DNA of 64,000 bases. Origin: Lachnospiraceae bacterium JLR.KK002. GTDB lineage: Bacteria; Bacillota; Clostridia; Lachnospirales; Lachnospiraceae. The position numbers and the translations under genes are program-made. The DNA is taken from the NCBI GenBank assembly GCA_036941025.1, contig JAYMNP010000001.1, positions 2,316,501 through 2,380,500 of the forward strand. Direction: 5' to 3'. The first letter of the stretch is position 1. Every line of letters begins with the position of its first letter. Shown here in pieces: positions 62,882 through 64,000 of this stretch. The notes under the pieces are model-generated. The model was not told the origin of the DNA, did not search any database, and saw only the letters and a program-made list of their open reading frames with translations.

Positions 62882-63715
62882 TTAGACAACTTTTTTAAGG
62901 TTGTTTTCCCTGTATTGTACCGGTGTTTGATATCCTAAAGCGGAATGTATTCTGTGATGGTTATACCAGTTCACATAATCCCATAACTTCAGTTTCAGTT
63001 CCTTCAGATCTGCAAATGTTTCATTCCATACAAATTCTGTTTTTATAATCTTAAATGTCGCTTCTGCCACCGCATTATCATAAGGGCATCCCTTATGGCT
63101 CAGGGAACGCTCTATATCAAATGCCTCCAGCAGTTCTTCGATTGTCTGGTTTTTGAATTCGTTTCCACGGTCTGTATGGAACAGGCGGATATCTGAAAGG
63201 CTTCCTTCCACACCCTGGAATGCTTCTTTTACAAGTTCTCCTGTTTTATGCTCTCCCGCACTATAACCTGTGATTTCCCGATTAAACAGGTCAACAAGTA
63301 CACATATGTAATTCCACTGCGTCCCCACTCTTACATATGTTAAATCGCTTACCACAACGTTCCTGTATTCCCTTCCCTGGAATTGGCGGTTCAGAACATT
63401 TTCTGTTTTAGATTCGTTGCAGGTGGCTTTGTGTGGCTTGAATTGTGCGGTTGTGTAATTGGAAACAAGCCCTTCCTGCTTCATGATCCGTCCGATCCTG
63501 CGTCTGGATACCTGTTTCCCTGCGTCCATCAACTCCTTCTTTATTTTGCGTGTGCCGTAATTATTGCGGCTCGCCTGAAATATTTGTGTAATTTCAGATG
63601 CAAGCTCTGATTCGTCGGATTTTTGTTTTGCTTCGTAATAATAAGTGCTTCTGTTTACCTGCAGGACGCGGCACATTGCTGATACAGAGTATTTGTGGGC
63701 ATTTGCCCTGATCAC
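62882..63715 (-). CDS. IS3 family transposase OrfB, second copy
   Basis: 277 residues, differing from the copy at 55539 by a Pro-to-Ser change (KQKSDESE). All DDE motifs are the same. Confidence 0.93.
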   Translation of the reverse strand: MIRANAHKYSVSAMCRVLQVNRSTYYYEAKQKSDESELASEITQIFQASRNNYGTRKIKKELMDAGKQVSRRRIGRIMKQEGLVSNYTTAQFKPHKATCNESKTENVLNRQFQGREYRNVVVSDLTYVRVGTQWNYICVLVDLFNREITGYSAGEHKTGELVKEAFQGVEGSLSDIRLFHTDRGNEFKNQTIEELLEAFDIERSLSHKGCPYDNAVAEATFKIIKTEFVWNETFADLKELKLKLWDYVNWYNHHRIHSALGYQTPVQYRENNLKKVV

Positions 63716-63717
63716 AT

Positions 63718-64000
63718 TTACTTTCGTCCCAGGATCAGCGCCGCCTGTTTTAAAATATCGTTCTCCATTTTCAGCTGCTGGTTTTCCTTACGAAGTTTCA
63801 GCAGTTCTTTCTGCTCTGGGGTGCGGTTGTCCTTTTCGTGGAAAGAGCCGGAGTTTTCCGCCTGCTTTACCCATTTGTCAGACAGGGAATGGGCAATATC
63901 GTATTCCCTGCAGATATCACATCTGCGTTTGCCAGAATGGTATAAATCTACCAGCTGCTGCTTAAATTCATCTGTATACTTACGAGGTTTTCTTTTCTGT
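63718..64000 (-). CDS. IS3 family OrfA, partial
   Basis: Same protein as at 56375; the start codon lies 14 bp beyond the window. Confidence 0.88.
   Translation of the reverse strand, partial: QKRKPRKYTDEFKQQLVDLYHSGKRRCDICREYDIAHSLSDKWVKQAENSGSFHEKDNRTPEQKELLKLRKENQQLKMENDILKQAALILGRK

Larger units (their letters stand above)
62864..64000 (-). mobile_element. IS3 family element, partial at window edge
   Basis: Second near-identical copy in the same orientation as 55521, beginning TGGATTGTCAAC and running off the right edge. It bounds the phage gene block on the right. Confidence 0.88.

Overview
The window looks like a chromosomal segment of a gut-type anaerobic Bacillota, most probably a Lachnospiraceae member. 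The reasons are the obligate-anaerobe enzymes (2-hydroxyacyl-CoA dehydratase-type proteins, rubredoxin, anaerobic corrin ring genes, FeoAB), the AGGAGG-type ribosome binding sites, the moderate GC content and the mobile elements. No rRNA, tRNA or CRISPR array was found.

Layout. 1-2731: a metallo-beta-lactamase-fold gene followed by a trypsin-like protease gene that runs off the left edge; this is the arrangement of the first two genes of an AVAST type 1 (Avs1) defence system. 3080-12430: asparagine synthetase, an unknown gene, and an anaerobic cobalamin operon (cbiD-L-F-G-H and a CbiJ-CbiE-CbiT triple fusion), all on the minus strand. 12567-14238: a plus-strand queuosine salvage operon (radical SAM QueL-like protein and YhhQ-type transporter) behind a probable preQ1 riboswitch and terminator. 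14.4-24.4 kb: housekeeping and metal genes: TetR, NadA, a class V aminotransferase, a 54-residue rubredoxin, a TetR/flavodoxin pair, a ZIP transporter, feoA-feoA-feoB with a Fur-like box, and an MFS exporter. Two 286-bp MITEs lie here.

24.8-35.4 kb is a decayed accessory region. An ABC exporter is preceded by the remains of a radical SAM/SPASM maturase. A small secreted peptide gene converges on and overlaps the 3' end of a double-HTH/TPR (RRNPP-like) regulator. That regulator is cut in two by a tandem pair of identical insertion sequences whose ends match those of the MITEs. A type I toxin-antitoxin unit, broken hicAB, an orphan attenuator, a lipoprotein and a truncated sortase B follow. 35.5-41.3 kb: DtxR/MntR-type regulator, a diguanylate cyclase, an HD-GYP phosphodiesterase and a large secreted protein.

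41.4-50.2 kb is the most interesting intact locus. It is a minus-strand operon of a CooC-type nickel ATPase, two HgdA/HgdB-like proteins, an ATP-dependent activase, a small membrane protein, a protein resembling part of acetyl-CoA synthase, a large FAD/iron-sulfur oxidoreductase, and HypA. The combination suggests an uncharacterised nickel- and iron-sulfur-dependent reductive enzyme powered by ATP.

50.4-64 kb is a heavily damaged mobile region. It begins at a truncated Fic gene and contains a serine recombinase fragment, a siphovirus head-tail/tail gene set with inactivating mutations, an ORF-less group II intron placed directly after a terminator, two AT-rich membrane-protein genes broken by insertion sequences, and copies of IS200-, IS701-, IS1182/IS5- and IS3-like elements.
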